A stretch of 62,403 nucleotides of DNA, taken from positions 1-62,403 of the forward strand of contig NZ_JALQDG010000023.1 of NCBI RefSeq assembly GCF_023631325.1. Direction: 5' to 3'. Source of the stretch: Caballeronia sp. INDeC2 (GTDB taxonomy: Bacteria > Pseudomonadota > Gammaproteobacteria > Burkholderiales > Burkholderiaceae). A program made the translations under genes and the position numbers. The first letter of the stretch is position 1. Each line of letters starts with the position of its first letter. The notes under the pieces are model-generated. The model was not told the DNA's origin. It saw only the letters and a program-made list of their open reading frames with translations, and made no database searches. Of this stretch, positions 9,336 through 17,811 are shown in pieces.

Positions 9336-10190
9336 ATGAAACCGATGAGAAGAATGCTCGTGCTCGGGGCGATGACTGCCGCCCTGGCTTCGAGCTTGAT
9401 GGCAAGCGCCGCGGATAAGCCGACGATCAAAATCGGTTACGTCGAGGGCTGGGACGATAGCGTGGCGACGTCGAATGTCGCGGCACGGGTCATCGAGAAG
9501 AAGCTGGGTTATCCGGTGCAGCTCGTGCCGGTTGCGGCCGGCGTGATGTGGCAGGGTGTTGCGCGCGGCGATCTGGATGCGACGCTCTCGGCGTGGCTTC
9601 CGGTCACGCACGGCGCGTACTGGAACAACTTCAAGTCGAAGGTGGTGAATCTCGGTCCGAACTTTCAGGACGCGAAGATCGGTCTGATCGTGCCGGAGAA
9701 CGTCGACGTCAACAGCCTGTCGGATCTCGAGGCGAAGAAGGCGGAATTCGATTCGCGCATCGTCGGCATCGATGCGGGCGCGGGCGTGATGCAGAAGACG
9801 AGCGAGGCGATCAAGGCCTACAACCTCGACTACAAGTTGCTGCCGAGCTCAGGTTCTGCGATGACGGCGGAACTGGCGCGTTCGGAGGCGGCCAACAAGC
9901 CGATCATCGTGACGGGCTGGAAGCCGCACTGGATGTTCGCGAAGTACAAGCTGAAATTCCTCGAAGATCCGAAGAAAGTTTTCGGTGATTCCGAGCACGT
10001 GGATAACGTGGTCAATCCGGATCTGGAGAAGAAAGCGCCGCAGGTGGTCGCGTTCTTGAAGAAGTTTCAGTGGAAGCCGGGTGAGATCGATAGTGTGATG
10101 CTTGCCACGCAGAATGGCGAAAAGCCGCAGGCGGCTGCCGATGCGTGGATCAGCGCGCATGGGGATCGGGTGGATAGCTGGACTAAGTGA
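9336..10190 (+). CDS. Glycine betaine/proline-betaine-type periplasmic binding protein (OpuAC family)
   Basis: 284 residues from the ATG at 9336, preceded by an AAGGGGAAA stretch that can act as ribosome binding site. A typical signal peptide ends near ASA at residues 22-24. The mature part belongs to the OpuAC/ProX binding proteins: IGYVEGWDDSVATSNVAA at the start, WLPVTHGAYW near residue 88, and GWKPHWMF near 195. The tryptophans of the last two are expected to form the aromatic cage around the quaternary amine. No ABC ATPase or permease follows, so it must dock to a core transporter elsewhere. Position after gbcAB suggests glycine betaine as ligand. Confidence 0.85.
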   Translation: MKPMRRMLVLGAMTAALASSLMASAADKPTIKIGYVEGWDDSVATSNVAARVIEKKLGYPVQLVPVAAGVMWQGVARGDLDATLSAWLPVTHGAYWNNFKSKVVNLGPNFQDAKIGLIVPENVDVNSLSDLEAKKAEFDSRIVGIDAGAGVMQKTSEAIKAYNLDYKLLPSSGSAMTAELARSEAANKPIIVTGWKPHWMFAKYKLKFLEDPKKVFGDSEHVDNVVNPDLEKKAPQVVAFLKKFQWKPGEIDSVMLATQNGEKPQAAADAWISAHGDRVDSWTK

Positions 10191-10192
10191 GG

Positions 10193-10397
10193 TTTTTTTT
10201 TTGCGTTGGGCAACGCTGGAGCGTCGTGGGTTTTATTTCCTGCGGCGCTTTTTTTTTGGCGGGTCCCGTATTGGTGTTGGTCTATTAGCGTTGCCCCGCA
10301 TAGGGGCCGTGCTAATAAACCAAAAAGAAAACGGGATCCGGCGAAAGCCGTTCTTCGGGGCAGCGCTAATAAACCAAAAAGAACCCGGAATCCGGCG
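10193..10397 (+). repeat. Convergent intergenic region filled with dispersed-repeat fragments
   Basis: After the binding-protein stop there is a run of ten T (10193-10202) without a clear stem before it. A small hairpin GCCCC-GCATA-GGGGC follows at 10293-10307. Then come two near-identical 33-bp direct repeats at 10311-10343 and 10365-10397, both starting GCTAATAAACCAAAAAGAA and differing at three positions. The hairpin plus GCTAATA[AG]ACC motif recurs at about 23906-23935 and 60368-60398, so this is part of a genome-dispersed repeat rather than a gene. It may also stop transcription from both sides. Confidence 0.75.
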
Positions 10398-11273
10398 CTA
10401 CCGCAAAACCACCGTCCGCTCCCCATTGATAAACACCCGCCGCTCGATAAACGCCTTGACAGCCCGCGCCAGCGTAATGCACTCCACATCCCGCCCGGTA
10501 GCCAACAACCGCTCCGGCCCATAAGAATGATCGACCCTCTCGACTTCCTGCTCGATGATCGGCCCTTCATCGAGATCATCGGTGACGAAATGCGCCGTCG
10601 CGCCGATCAGTTTGACCCCTCGCGTATGCGCCTGATGATAAGGCTTGGCCCCCTTGAACCCCGGCAAGAACGAATGATGAATATTGATCGCGCGCCCGCC
10701 AAGCCTGCGACTCGTCTCGCCGGAAAGAATCTGCATATATCGCGCAAGCACCATCAACTCCGCCCCTGACGTCTCGAACAGATCGAGCAAACGGGCTTCC
10801 TGCTGGGACTTGGTATCGGCCGTGATGGGCAGATGATGAAACGGCAACCCATGCTGCTCGGCTAGATGAGCAAGATCAGCATGATTGGACCCGATCCCGA
10901 CGATATCCATCTTCAACTCGCCCATGCGCCAGCGGAACAGCAAATCAGCAAGACAGTGCTCCAGTTTCGACACCATGATGAGCACCTTCGGCCGCACGGC
11001 GAGATCGTGCATCGCCCAGGTCATCGAGAAGCGCACGGCGATCGGCTCGAATTCGCGCTTGAGCATCGCGAGATCGAGCGCCTCTTCAGGTCGCGCGCCA
11101 TGAAACACGCAGCGCACGAAAAAGCGTTCCGATAAGTCGTCGTCGAAGACGGTGAGCTCGTCGATATAACCGTGATGCCGCTCCAGAAATCCGACGATGG
11201 CGGCCACCTGCCCCGCCGCGCTCGGGCACGAAACGGTAAGCACCAGTTGATCAAAGCGGGAATCGGCTGCCAT
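10398..11273 (-). CDS. purU: Formyltetrahydrofolate deformylase PurU
   Basis: 291 residues from the ATG at 11273; a longer frame exists but the conserved ACT domain begins at MAADSRFDQ. An N-terminal ACT domain (residues ~10-85) is followed by a formyltransferase-like catalytic domain. That domain has GSNH near residue 140, NIHHSFLPGFKGAKPY near 225, and DLDEGPI near 258, which supply the Asn, His and Asp of the catalytic triad. PurU hydrolyses 10-formyl-THF to formate and THF. Betaine demethylation loads folate with C1 units, and purU genes commonly accompany sarcosine and betaine oxidation genes, so this copy likely recycles THF during growth on betaine. Confidence 0.9.
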   Translation of the reverse strand: MAADSRFDQLVLTVSCPSAAGQVAAIVGFLERHHGYIDELTVFDDDLSERFFVRCVFHGARPEEALDLAMLKREFEPIAVRFSMTWAMHDLAVRPKVLIMVSKLEHCLADLLFRWRMGELKMDIVGIGSNHADLAHLAEQHGLPFHHLPITADTKSQQEARLLDLFETSGAELMVLARYMQILSGETSRRLGGRAINIHHSFLPGFKGAKPYHQAHTRGVKLIGATAHFVTDDLDEGPIIEQEVERVDHSYGPERLLATGRDVECITLARAVKAFIERRVFINGERTVVLR

Positions 11274-11391
11274 GCGTGCTCCACATTCAATGGTTGCAAC
11301 GCCGCGAAATGCGGCGAGGGTACGCGCTAGTAGAGCAAACGCGAGCATGCCCGGGATAGAAGCGAACCGCCGCGCAGATAGTACGAAAGCG

Positions 11392-12303
11392 TCAGCCGGC
11401 AATGTCGCATTCGTCGAGCAGCCACTCGCTGAACGCGCGCACGGCCGCCGTCGGCTCGCGCGGCGTCACGAGCACATAGCCGCGATCGGTGACGAGCGGC
11501 GCATCGCAGAGCGCGACGAGCTGCCCCGTCGCGATGAGTTCGTCGATGAGCGGCGCCCAGCCGAGCGCGACGCCCTGTCCCATCACCGCCGCGTGCGCGA
11601 CGAGCGCATAGCTGTTGAACGTGATGCCGCCTTGCGTTGGCGGCGCGGCGAGGCCTTGCGCCTCGAACCAGGCGCTCCATGAAAGCCAGCGCTCGGGGAT
11701 CGTCGGTTCGAGATGCAGCAGCGGCAGTCCAAGCAGATCGGCGGGCGAAACGGGCTCGCTTCTGCCCGCGATCAGCGCGGGGCCGCACACCGGCATCACG
11801 CGCTCGTCAAAGAGCTTGACGGCGCTTTTCGTGCCCCATTCGGCTTGCGTATCGCCGAACACGATGACGACATCCGCATGATCGCCCGATGCGCTCGGCA
11901 AGCTCTGCGACGTGATGATCTTCACATCGACATCGGGCATCAGCGCCTTGAATTGCGGCAGGCGCGGCATCAGCCAGTAAGTGGCGAAGCCGAAGTCCGT
12001 CGAGAGCGTGAGCGTGCGCTGCGCATGACGCGAGCGGATATCCGATGTCGCCGCGCGAATGAGATCGAGACCGCGACGCACCGCATCGAAAAGACGCGCG
12101 CCGTCTTCCGTCAACGTGACGCCGCGATGCCCGCGCTCGAAGAGCGGCGCGCCGAGCGATTCTTCGAGCTGCACGACGCGCTGGCTCACGGCGGGCTGCG
12201 TCGAGCCCAGCTCGCGCGCTGCTGCCGTGAAGCTCGCGAGACGCGCGGCGGATTCGAACATCGATAACGCCTGCATCGGTGGCAAGCGGTCCGGCCGCGG
12301 CAT
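11392..12303 (-). CDS. LysR-family regulator of choline-sulfate utilisation
   Basis: 303 residues. The N-terminal winged helix-turn-helix reads AARLASFTAAARELGSTQP and AVSQRVVQLEESLG (residues ~17-50). It is followed by the usual periplasmic-binding-like effector domain. The opening MPRPDRLPPMQALSMFESAARL matches the LysR subgroup annotated as choline sulfate-utilisation transcription factor, a GcvA-like group. It is divergent from betC with 109 bp between starts. A TTATG-N4-CATAA dyad lies 10 bp upstream of its own start, which suits autoregulation and control of betC. Effector (choline sulfate or choline) is inferred from context. Confidence 0.85.
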   Translation of the reverse strand: MPRPDRLPPMQALSMFESAARLASFTAAARELGSTQPAVSQRVVQLEESLGAPLFERGHRGVTLTEDGARLFDAVRRGLDLIRAATSDIRSRHAQRTLTLSTDFGFATYWLMPRLPQFKALMPDVDVKIITSQSLPSASGDHADVVIVFGDTQAEWGTKSAVKLFDERVMPVCGPALIAGRSEPVSPADLLGLPLLHLEPTIPERWLSWSAWFEAQGLAAPPTQGGITFNSYALVAHAAVMGQGVALGWAPLIDELIATGQLVALCDAPLVTDRGYVLVTPREPTAAVRAFSEWLLDECDIAG

Positions 12304-12312
12304 AACTCCCCC

Positions 12313-12326
12313 TTATGAACGCATAA
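12313..12326. promoter_or_regulatory. Candidate LysR operator between the regulator and betC
   Basis: The 14-base sequence TTATGAACGCATAA is an inverted repeat (TTATG/CATAA) and contains the T-N11-A core of LysR boxes. It sits in the 109-bp divergent region, next to the regulator start and about 87 bp before betC, the usual geometry for a LysR protein that represses itself and activates the divergent gene. Binding is inferred from pattern and place only. Confidence 0.5.
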
Positions 12327-12412
12327 CGTTTTGCTGTCTTCACAGCCGCGATTTAAACGGCAATAGTGACGCTGAACGCTTCAATCAAAGATTCTATTCG
12401 AGGCACGCATTC

Positions 12413-13948
12413 ATGCTTGAGACGAAACAAAATATCCTCGTGTTGATGGCCGATCAACTCACGCCCTTCGCACTCTCCGCATACGGCAATCGCGTGACGA
12501 AGACGCCGCGCATCGATGCGCTCGCGAAAGAAGGCGTCGTGTTCGAATCCGCGTATTGCGCCAGTCCGCTGTGCGCGCCGTCGCGCTTCTCGCTGCTCGC
12601 GGGCAAGCTGCCATCGAACATCGGCGCATACGACAACGCCGCCGAATTTCCCTCCGAAACGCTGACCTTCGCGCACTATCTGCGCGCCGAAGGCTATCGC
12701 ACGATCCTCTCGGGCAAGATGCATTTCTGCGGCGCGGATCAGTTGCACGGCTTCGAGGAGCGCCTCACGACCGACATCTATCCCGCCGATTTCGGCTGGA
12801 CGCCCGACTGGCAGAACTTCGATGCGCGCCCGACGTGGTATCACAACATGAGCTCGGTCATCGACGCGGGGCCGTGCGTGCGCACCAATCAACTCGACTT
12901 CGACGACGAAGTGACGTTCACCGCGCGTCAGAAGCTCTTCGATATCGCACGCGAGCGCAATGCGGGCCGCGACGCTCGGCCTTTCATGATGGTCGCGTCG
13001 CTCACGCATCCGCACGATCCGTATGCGATTCCGCGCAAGTACTGGGACATGTATCGCGATGACGAGATCGACATGCCTTCGCATCGTGATTCGCTCGATG
13101 CTTGCGACCCGCATTCGAAGCGTCTGCGTCACGTGTATGAGGCGGACCGCACGCCTCCGACCGAGCAGCAGATTCGTCACGCGCGCCGCGCGTATTACGG
13201 CGCGGTGTCTTACGTCGACGATCAGTTCGCATCGATCCTCGAAGCGCTGGAACAGGCCGGCCTCGCCGACGATACGATCGTCGTCGTCACGTCCGATCAC
13301 GGCGAGATGCTGGGCGAGCGCGGCCTCTGGTACAAGATGACGTTCTTCGAAGGCGGCTGCCGCGTGCCGCTCATCGTGCATGCGCCGAAGCAGTTCGGTG
13401 CGCGTCGCGTGGCGGAATCGGTCTCGCATCTCGACGTGCTGCCGACGCTCGTCGAGTTCGCGCGTGGAGAAGCGCCGCAATCGTGGCCCGATAGCATCGA
13501 CGGCCGAAGCCTCGTGCCGCATCTGCGCGCTAGCGGCGGCCATGACGAAGCGATCGGCGAATATCTCGCGGAAGGCGCGATCGCGCCCATCGTGATGATC
13601 CGTCGCGGACGCTTCAAATTCATTCATACGAGCGTCGATCCCGATCAACTCTACGATGTGAAGGCGGACCCGTTCGAGCGCGAAAATCTCGCGAGCGATG
13701 AACGTCACGCCGCGCAAGTGGCCGAATTCCGCGCGGAAATCGCGCGCCGCTGGAACCTCGGCGCGTTGCATCAGGACGTACTGAAAAGCCAGCGCCGGCG
13801 CCATTTCCATTTCGCCGCGACCACACGCGGCACGATTCAGTCATGGGACTGGCAACCCCACGTCGATGCGAGCCAGCGCTATATGCGCAATCACATCGAT
13901 CTCGACGATCTCGAAGCGATGGCGCGCTTTCCCGCCGTCGAGCACTGA
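12413..13948 (+). CDS. betC: Choline-sulfatase BetC
   Basis: 511 residues from the ATG at 12413; longer in-frame starts would run back into the LysR gene. It belongs to the type I sulfatases: LMADQ near the N-terminus supplies metal-binding aspartate, and the CAPSR motif carries C54, the cysteine converted to formylglycine. A second metal-binding set is VVVTSDHGEMLGERG near residue 285. The C-terminal region with SQRRRHFHF and SWDWQPH is typical of BetC rather than of other arylsulfatases. The enzyme releases choline and sulfate from choline-O-sulfate in the cytoplasm. betA and betB, which would oxidise choline to glycine betaine, are not in the window. The next gene, a choline-type binding protein, is 45 bp away. 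Confidence 0.92.
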   Translation: MLETKQNILVLMADQLTPFALSAYGNRVTKTPRIDALAKEGVVFESAYCASPLCAPSRFSLLAGKLPSNIGAYDNAAEFPSETLTFAHYLRAEGYRTILSGKMHFCGADQLHGFEERLTTDIYPADFGWTPDWQNFDARPTWYHNMSSVIDAGPCVRTNQLDFDDEVTFTARQKLFDIARERNAGRDARPFMMVASLTHPHDPYAIPRKYWDMYRDDEIDMPSHRDSLDACDPHSKRLRHVYEADRTPPTEQQIRHARRAYYGAVSYVDDQFASILEALEQAGLADDTIVVVTSDHGEMLGERGLWYKMTFFEGGCRVPLIVHAPKQFGARRVAESVSHLDVLPTLVEFARGEAPQSWPDSIDGRSLVPHLRASGGHDEAIGEYLAEGAIAPIVMIRRGRFKFIHTSVDPDQLYDVKADPFERENLASDERHAAQVAEFRAEIARRWNLGALHQDVLKSQRRRHFHFAATTRGTIQSWDWQPHVDASQRYMRNHIDLDDLEAMARFPAVEH

Positions 13949-13993
13949 AGCCGCGATCCAACGTTCATCATCCATATTCGACAGGAATGCACC

Positions 13994-14941
13994 ATGAAAA
14001 AGGGCTTCATCCATGCGCTCTTCGCCGCCGCGCTGGTGTGCGTGGCTTCCCATGCGTTCGCCGCCGAGCCGCAGGCCTGCACGCAGGTGCGCATGGCGGG
14101 GCCCGGCTGGACCGACATCGACGCGACCAATGCGATGAGCGGCATCGTGCTCAAGGCGCTGGGTTATCGGCAGAACGTCGCGAACCTTTCGGTGCCGATC
14201 ACGTATCAGGGCATGAAGAAAGGGCAGATCGACGTCTTCCTCGGCAACTGGATGCCCGCGCAAGCGCCGCTCGTGAAGCCGTTCTTCGAGGAGAAATCGA
14301 TCGACGTGGTGCGCCCGAATCTCTCCAACGCGAAGTTCACGCTCGCCGTGCCGGACTATGTGGCGGCGGCCGGCGTGCACTCGTTCGCGGACCTCGCGAA
14401 GAACGCGGACAAGTTCGATAACCGCATCTACGGCATCGAGCCGGGCGCGCCCGCGAATCAGAACATCAAGCGCATGGTCGACGACAAAGCCTTCGGCCTC
14501 GGCGACTGGAAGCTGGTCGAATCGAGCGAAACCGCGATGCTCACGCAAGTGGAGCGCGCGGTGCGCGACAAGAAGTGGATCGTGTTTCTCGCGTGGGAGC
14601 CGCATCTCATGAACACGAAGTTCAAGCTCGCCTATCTAGATGGCGGCGACAAATATTTCGGCCCGAACTACGGCGGCGCGACGGTCAATACGGTGGCGCG
14701 CAGCGGCTACGAGCAGCAATGCCCGAACGTGAGCCGGCTCTTCAGGCAGATGGCGTTCAACGTCGATCTGGAAAACGGCGTGATAGCCGACGTGCTGGAG
14801 AAGAAGACCAATGTCGATGCAGCCGCGACGGATGCGCTGAAGCGTCATCCGGAACTGCTGAAGTCGTGGCTCGACGGCGTGACCACGGCGAGCGGCGGGA
14901 ACGGCCTGGAAGCCGTTCAGACCGCGCTCGGGGTGAAGTGA
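13994..14941 (+). CDS. choX: Choline-type ABC transporter periplasmic binding protein (ChoX-like)
   Basis: 315 residues with a signal peptide ending near AFA at residues 22-24. The mature protein has the features of choline/betaine binders: MAGPGWTDIDATNAM near 35, VFLGNWMPAQAPL near 83, YGIEPGAPANQN near 150 and VFLAWEPHLMNTKFKLAYL near 200. The WTD, NW and WEPH tryptophans likely make the cage for the choline headgroup. Cysteines in the mature N-terminus (ACTQV) and near residue 240 (QQC) may form a disulphide, as in other ChoX proteins. No ATPase or permease is adjacent. Coupling to betC suggests that it binds choline or choline sulfate. It is a paralogue of the caiX-like protein at 22423. 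Confidence 0.85.
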   Translation: MKKGFIHALFAAALVCVASHAFAAEPQACTQVRMAGPGWTDIDATNAMSGIVLKALGYRQNVANLSVPITYQGMKKGQIDVFLGNWMPAQAPLVKPFFEEKSIDVVRPNLSNAKFTLAVPDYVAAAGVHSFADLAKNADKFDNRIYGIEPGAPANQNIKRMVDDKAFGLGDWKLVESSETAMLTQVERAVRDKKWIVFLAWEPHLMNTKFKLAYLDGGDKYFGPNYGGATVNTVARSGYEQQCPNVSRLFRQMAFNVDLENGVIADVLEKKTNVDAAATDALKRHPELLKSWLDGVTTASGGNGLEAVQTALGVK

Positions 14942-14972
14942 AGAAAAGTGAAGAGAGAAGCGGAGAACTCGA

Positions 14973-16289
14973 TCAGCCGAGCTGCATGCTGGCGCGATCC
15001 TGTGCGCCCATCAGCACGGCGCGCATGGACGACTGGATCGCGACGAAATGCACCATCAGGCTGTCCGCCTGCTGGAAGTACCACGGCGTGTTGATGGTCA
15101 TGCAGTCGAGGCCGTGCTCGAGCTTCCAGCCGAGCCGGTCGATCAGCAGATTCGCGATGATCGTCTGGTCGCCGCCGTTCGCGTAAGTGGTCGATTTATC
15201 GGGCGCCGCGCTCACGTGCTCGTAGATCTCTTCGACGAACGCGATGGTCGCGGGCTTGCTGCGGAAACCGAGCACGCCGGCGTTGATGACCCACGGGCCG
15301 ATGTCGTGCGCCGCGAGAATGTCGCGTCCGACGAGCAGCGGTTCGAGCGGCTTGCGCTGATTGAAGAAGAGGATATCGGCATCGACCCAGATCACCCATT
15401 CGTGATGCGGCAGATATTTGCGCAGGAACCACGGCTTGAGCCACGTGCCCGATGTGCCCGGCCCGACTTCGGCGGGCGTCTCGCGATAGACGTAGAGCGT
15501 GTAGCCGTGGCGTTCGCAATAGCGGCGCATGTTCCGTTCGGCGATTGCACCGTACGCGCGCACGTTGGGCGTGTAGTACGTGACGAGCGCGATGGGCTTG
15601 CCGGGGTTATAGACGCTGCACGCCTCGTCCGGCGTCGCGCTTTGTGCCGGAAACTGCAGCAGCGGCAGGCCCTTCTGCTGACAGTCGTTGATGTGCCCTG
15701 CGAGCGCGTTGCGAAAGCTCGACGGGATGCCGCCGTAGACCGCTTCCTCGGCCACCACGATGGTCCAGAGGTGCGGGTACTTCGTCCAGACCGGTTCGAA
15801 GCGCGGACCGCAATGCATCGTGCACGTGATGCCGCCGCGTGCGCCGTGCGGCTCGATGTAGTCGAGCGACGAGAGCATCGCGACCTCGTTTTGCGGCGCG
15901 CCGCCGAGCTTGCATTGCCCGATGAAATAAACGATGAGCTGACGGATTTCCGCCGTGTTGCGCCAGATCTGCACGGCCGTCTGATGCGCTGCGCCATTCC
16001 CGGATACGGCCATGAGCGTGTGTTGCCGTCCGTCGGCGATCGGTTCGACGGGATGCATATTCAGCACGATGCAGTCTTCGCCCATGCACACGAGCAGAGC
16101 CAAATCGGCCATCTGACGCAGGTGATGCAGGACGGCTTCGTACTTGAGCAGCAGACGTTGTGAAGGGCAGGGTATGCCCGCCATCGAGATGGTGGCGTGG
16201 TCGTAGCCCAGGCGGGCCGCGTAATGCTTGTGGTTGATGAGAACTTCGGGTGCGTCGGCTTGGAGGATGCTCAGGCAGCGGGTCGTCAT
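14973..16289 (-). CDS. Probable glycosyltransferase with two related GT-A-like halves
   Basis: 438 residues, no signal peptide or membrane segment. The C-terminal half (residues ~235-400) resembles galactosyl transferases of the GMA12/MNN10 type: NMRRYCERHGYTLYVY, a lysine-rich acceptor loop, and a DxD motif D303-A304-D305 followed by ILFFN. Further on, WVINAGVLGFR and GGDQTIIANLL match the second half of such enzymes. The N-terminal half seems to repeat the same order in weaker form: HKHYAARLGYD near 21, LLLKYEAVL near 47 and GEDCIVLN at 70-77, in which the DxD has decayed to GED. The acceptor sugar is unknown. The gene is convergent with choX (31 bp) and unrelated to the betaine genes in function as far as can be seen. 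Confidence 0.65.
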   Translation of the reverse strand: MTTRCLSILQADAPEVLINHKHYAARLGYDHATISMAGIPCPSQRLLLKYEAVLHHLRQMADLALLVCMGEDCIVLNMHPVEPIADGRQHTLMAVSGNGAAHQTAVQIWRNTAEIRQLIVYFIGQCKLGGAPQNEVAMLSSLDYIEPHGARGGITCTMHCGPRFEPVWTKYPHLWTIVVAEEAVYGGIPSSFRNALAGHINDCQQKGLPLLQFPAQSATPDEACSVYNPGKPIALVTYYTPNVRAYGAIAERNMRRYCERHGYTLYVYRETPAEVGPGTSGTWLKPWFLRKYLPHHEWVIWVDADILFFNQRKPLEPLLVGRDILAAHDIGPWVINAGVLGFRSKPATIAFVEEIYEHVSAAPDKSTTYANGGDQTIIANLLIDRLGWKLEHGLDCMTINTPWYFQQADSLMVHFVAIQSSMRAVLMGAQDRASMQLG

Positions 16290-16660
16290 ATCGTTCGGAT
16301 CGAATTCAGGTCGTGCGGCAATGCGGGTTTTTTACAGATTCGGAAGTATGGGAGCCATGCCCCGCCGTGCATATCGGGCATGTCCGAAATCGAACGAGTT
16401 CTATCGACGCCGCACGCTGCAATGCCGTAGTCGCAACTGGGCAGATTTGCGTCGCACCGGGTCGAGCCGCGACATATATGGGGCCTTATTTTTAACACCG
16501 TCGACGCAACGCTTCTTCGTCGCATCGGATAGCCGCTCAGAGGCGGTCTTCGGCAGTTCCCGGCAACGTCATCTCGACGCTATGTCCTCACGCCGCGCGC
16601 GCGAGGCAGGGCATCGCTTTTTCCAACGCAATACGAACAAGACGAGCAAAGGACCAGCAC
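16290..16660. other. 371-bp intergenic region upstream of the porin gene
   Basis: This is a divergent region between the glycosyltransferase and the porin. It has no convincing open frame on either strand. A purine-rich stretch just before the porin start (AAAGGACCAGCAC at 16648-16660) can serve as ribosome binding site. An AT-rich patch near 16470-16500 (ATATATGGGGCCTTATTTTTAA) is the best candidate for a promoter, but -35/-10 elements cannot be fixed. I see no operator or repeat. Confidence 0.4.
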
Positions 16661-17809
16661 ATGAGAAAAGGACATGCCGCGAAGATCGCAGGCCTCGCGT
16701 TCGCATCGGGCACGGCGACCATGCCGACGGCGGCGCATGCACAAAGCAGCGTGACGCTCTATGGCGTCCTCGATGCCGGCGTCACCTGGGTCAGCAACAC
16801 CGGCGGCTCGCACGTCGTGAAGTTCGACGACGGCATCTCCTACGGCAACCGTATCGGTTTTCGCGGCACGGAGGATCTCGGCGGCGGATTGCAGGCGGTC
16901 TTCGTACTGGAGTCCGGCTTTCATCTCGGCAATGGCCAGTACGCATTCGGCGGCGCGGAGTTCGGCCGGCAAGCGTATGTCGGCCTGAAGAACCAGTGGG
17001 GCACGGTCTCGCTCGGCAATCAGCTCGACATGACCGAGGAGTTCGTCTATCTCTACAACATCTCGGCGTGGGCAAGCGGCTACGCGATTCATCAGGGCGA
17101 CTTCGACCGCATGAACGGCGACCGCCTGCCGAATTCGATCAAGTTCCTGTCGAACAACTTCGGCGGCTTCACGTTCGGCGGCATGTATTCGTTCGGCAAT
17201 CAGGCGGGCAACTTCCATCGCAACAGCGCGTGGAGCGTCGGCGGGCACTATGCGACGAACAGCTTCAACGTCGGCGCGGCGTACACGCAGCTCAACAATC
17301 CGAACGGCATCTATGCGTTCGATCCCTACGCGATGATCGGCGCGCGCACCTTCCTCGGCCAGCCGACCGTATCCGTCGATCCGGCGACGGGCGCGCTCAC
17401 CGATCTCTACAGCGCGAACGCGTTCCCCGTCGATAAACAAGGCGCGTTCGCCGTGGGCGCGGCGTGGACCATCGGCAATCTGATGCTGTCGGGCAACTTC
17501 ACGTACACGACCATCAAGGGCCTGGGCCAGACCTCGCACATGCAGGTGTATGAAGGCGGCGCGTCATACAGCTTCATGCCCGACCTGAGTCTCTACGGCG
17601 GCTATCAGCACACGCGCTTCGAAGGCAATCACTGGAATCAGGGCTCGCTCGGGCTGCACTATCTGCTCTCGAAGCGCACCGATGTCTATGTTTCCGGCGA
17701 CTATCTGCGCGCGTCCGGTCCGATCGATGCGGTGATCGGCTACAGCTTCACGCCATCGTCATCGAACACTCAGGCCGATGTGCGTATCGGCATGCGGCAT
17801 TCGTTCTAG
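16661..17809 (+). CDS. Gram-negative general porin (OmpC/Omp32-like trimeric porin)
   Basis: 382 residues with a signal peptide cut after AHA at residue 27. The mature protein starts QSSVTLYGVLDAGV, the standard opening of the beta-proteobacterial 16-stranded porin family. Repeated aromatic/glycine beta-strands follow, with GFRGTEDLGGGLQAVF near 67, RQAYVGLK near 105, and the C-terminal phenylalanine (RHSF) that signals for BAM insertion. It forms a passive outer-membrane channel. The gene stops 2 bp before the stop of the convergent GlxA-type regulator. Proximity to betaine uptake genes hints at outer-membrane entry of quaternary amines, but substrates of this porin family cannot be read from sequence. 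Confidence 0.9.
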   Translation: MRKGHAAKIAGLAFASGTATMPTAAHAQSSVTLYGVLDAGVTWVSNTGGSHVVKFDDGISYGNRIGFRGTEDLGGGLQAVFVLESGFHLGNGQYAFGGAEFGRQAYVGLKNQWGTVSLGNQLDMTEEFVYLYNISAWASGYAIHQGDFDRMNGDRLPNSIKFLSNNFGGFTFGGMYSFGNQAGNFHRNSAWSVGGHYATNSFNVGAAYTQLNNPNGIYAFDPYAMIGARTFLGQPTVSVDPATGALTDLYSANAFPVDKQGAFAVGAAWTIGNLMLSGNFTYTTIKGLGQTSHMQVYEGGASYSFMPDLSLYGGYQHTRFEGNHWNQGSLGLHYLLSKRTDVYVSGDYLRASGPIDAVIGYSFTPSSSNTQADVRIGMRHSF

Positions 17810-17811
17810 TT

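Noticed and set aside
10193..10202. Run of ten T as a terminator of the betaine-binding-protein gene
   Set aside because: No stable stem directly precedes it, so an intrinsic terminator cannot be supported; noted only as part of the intergenic region.
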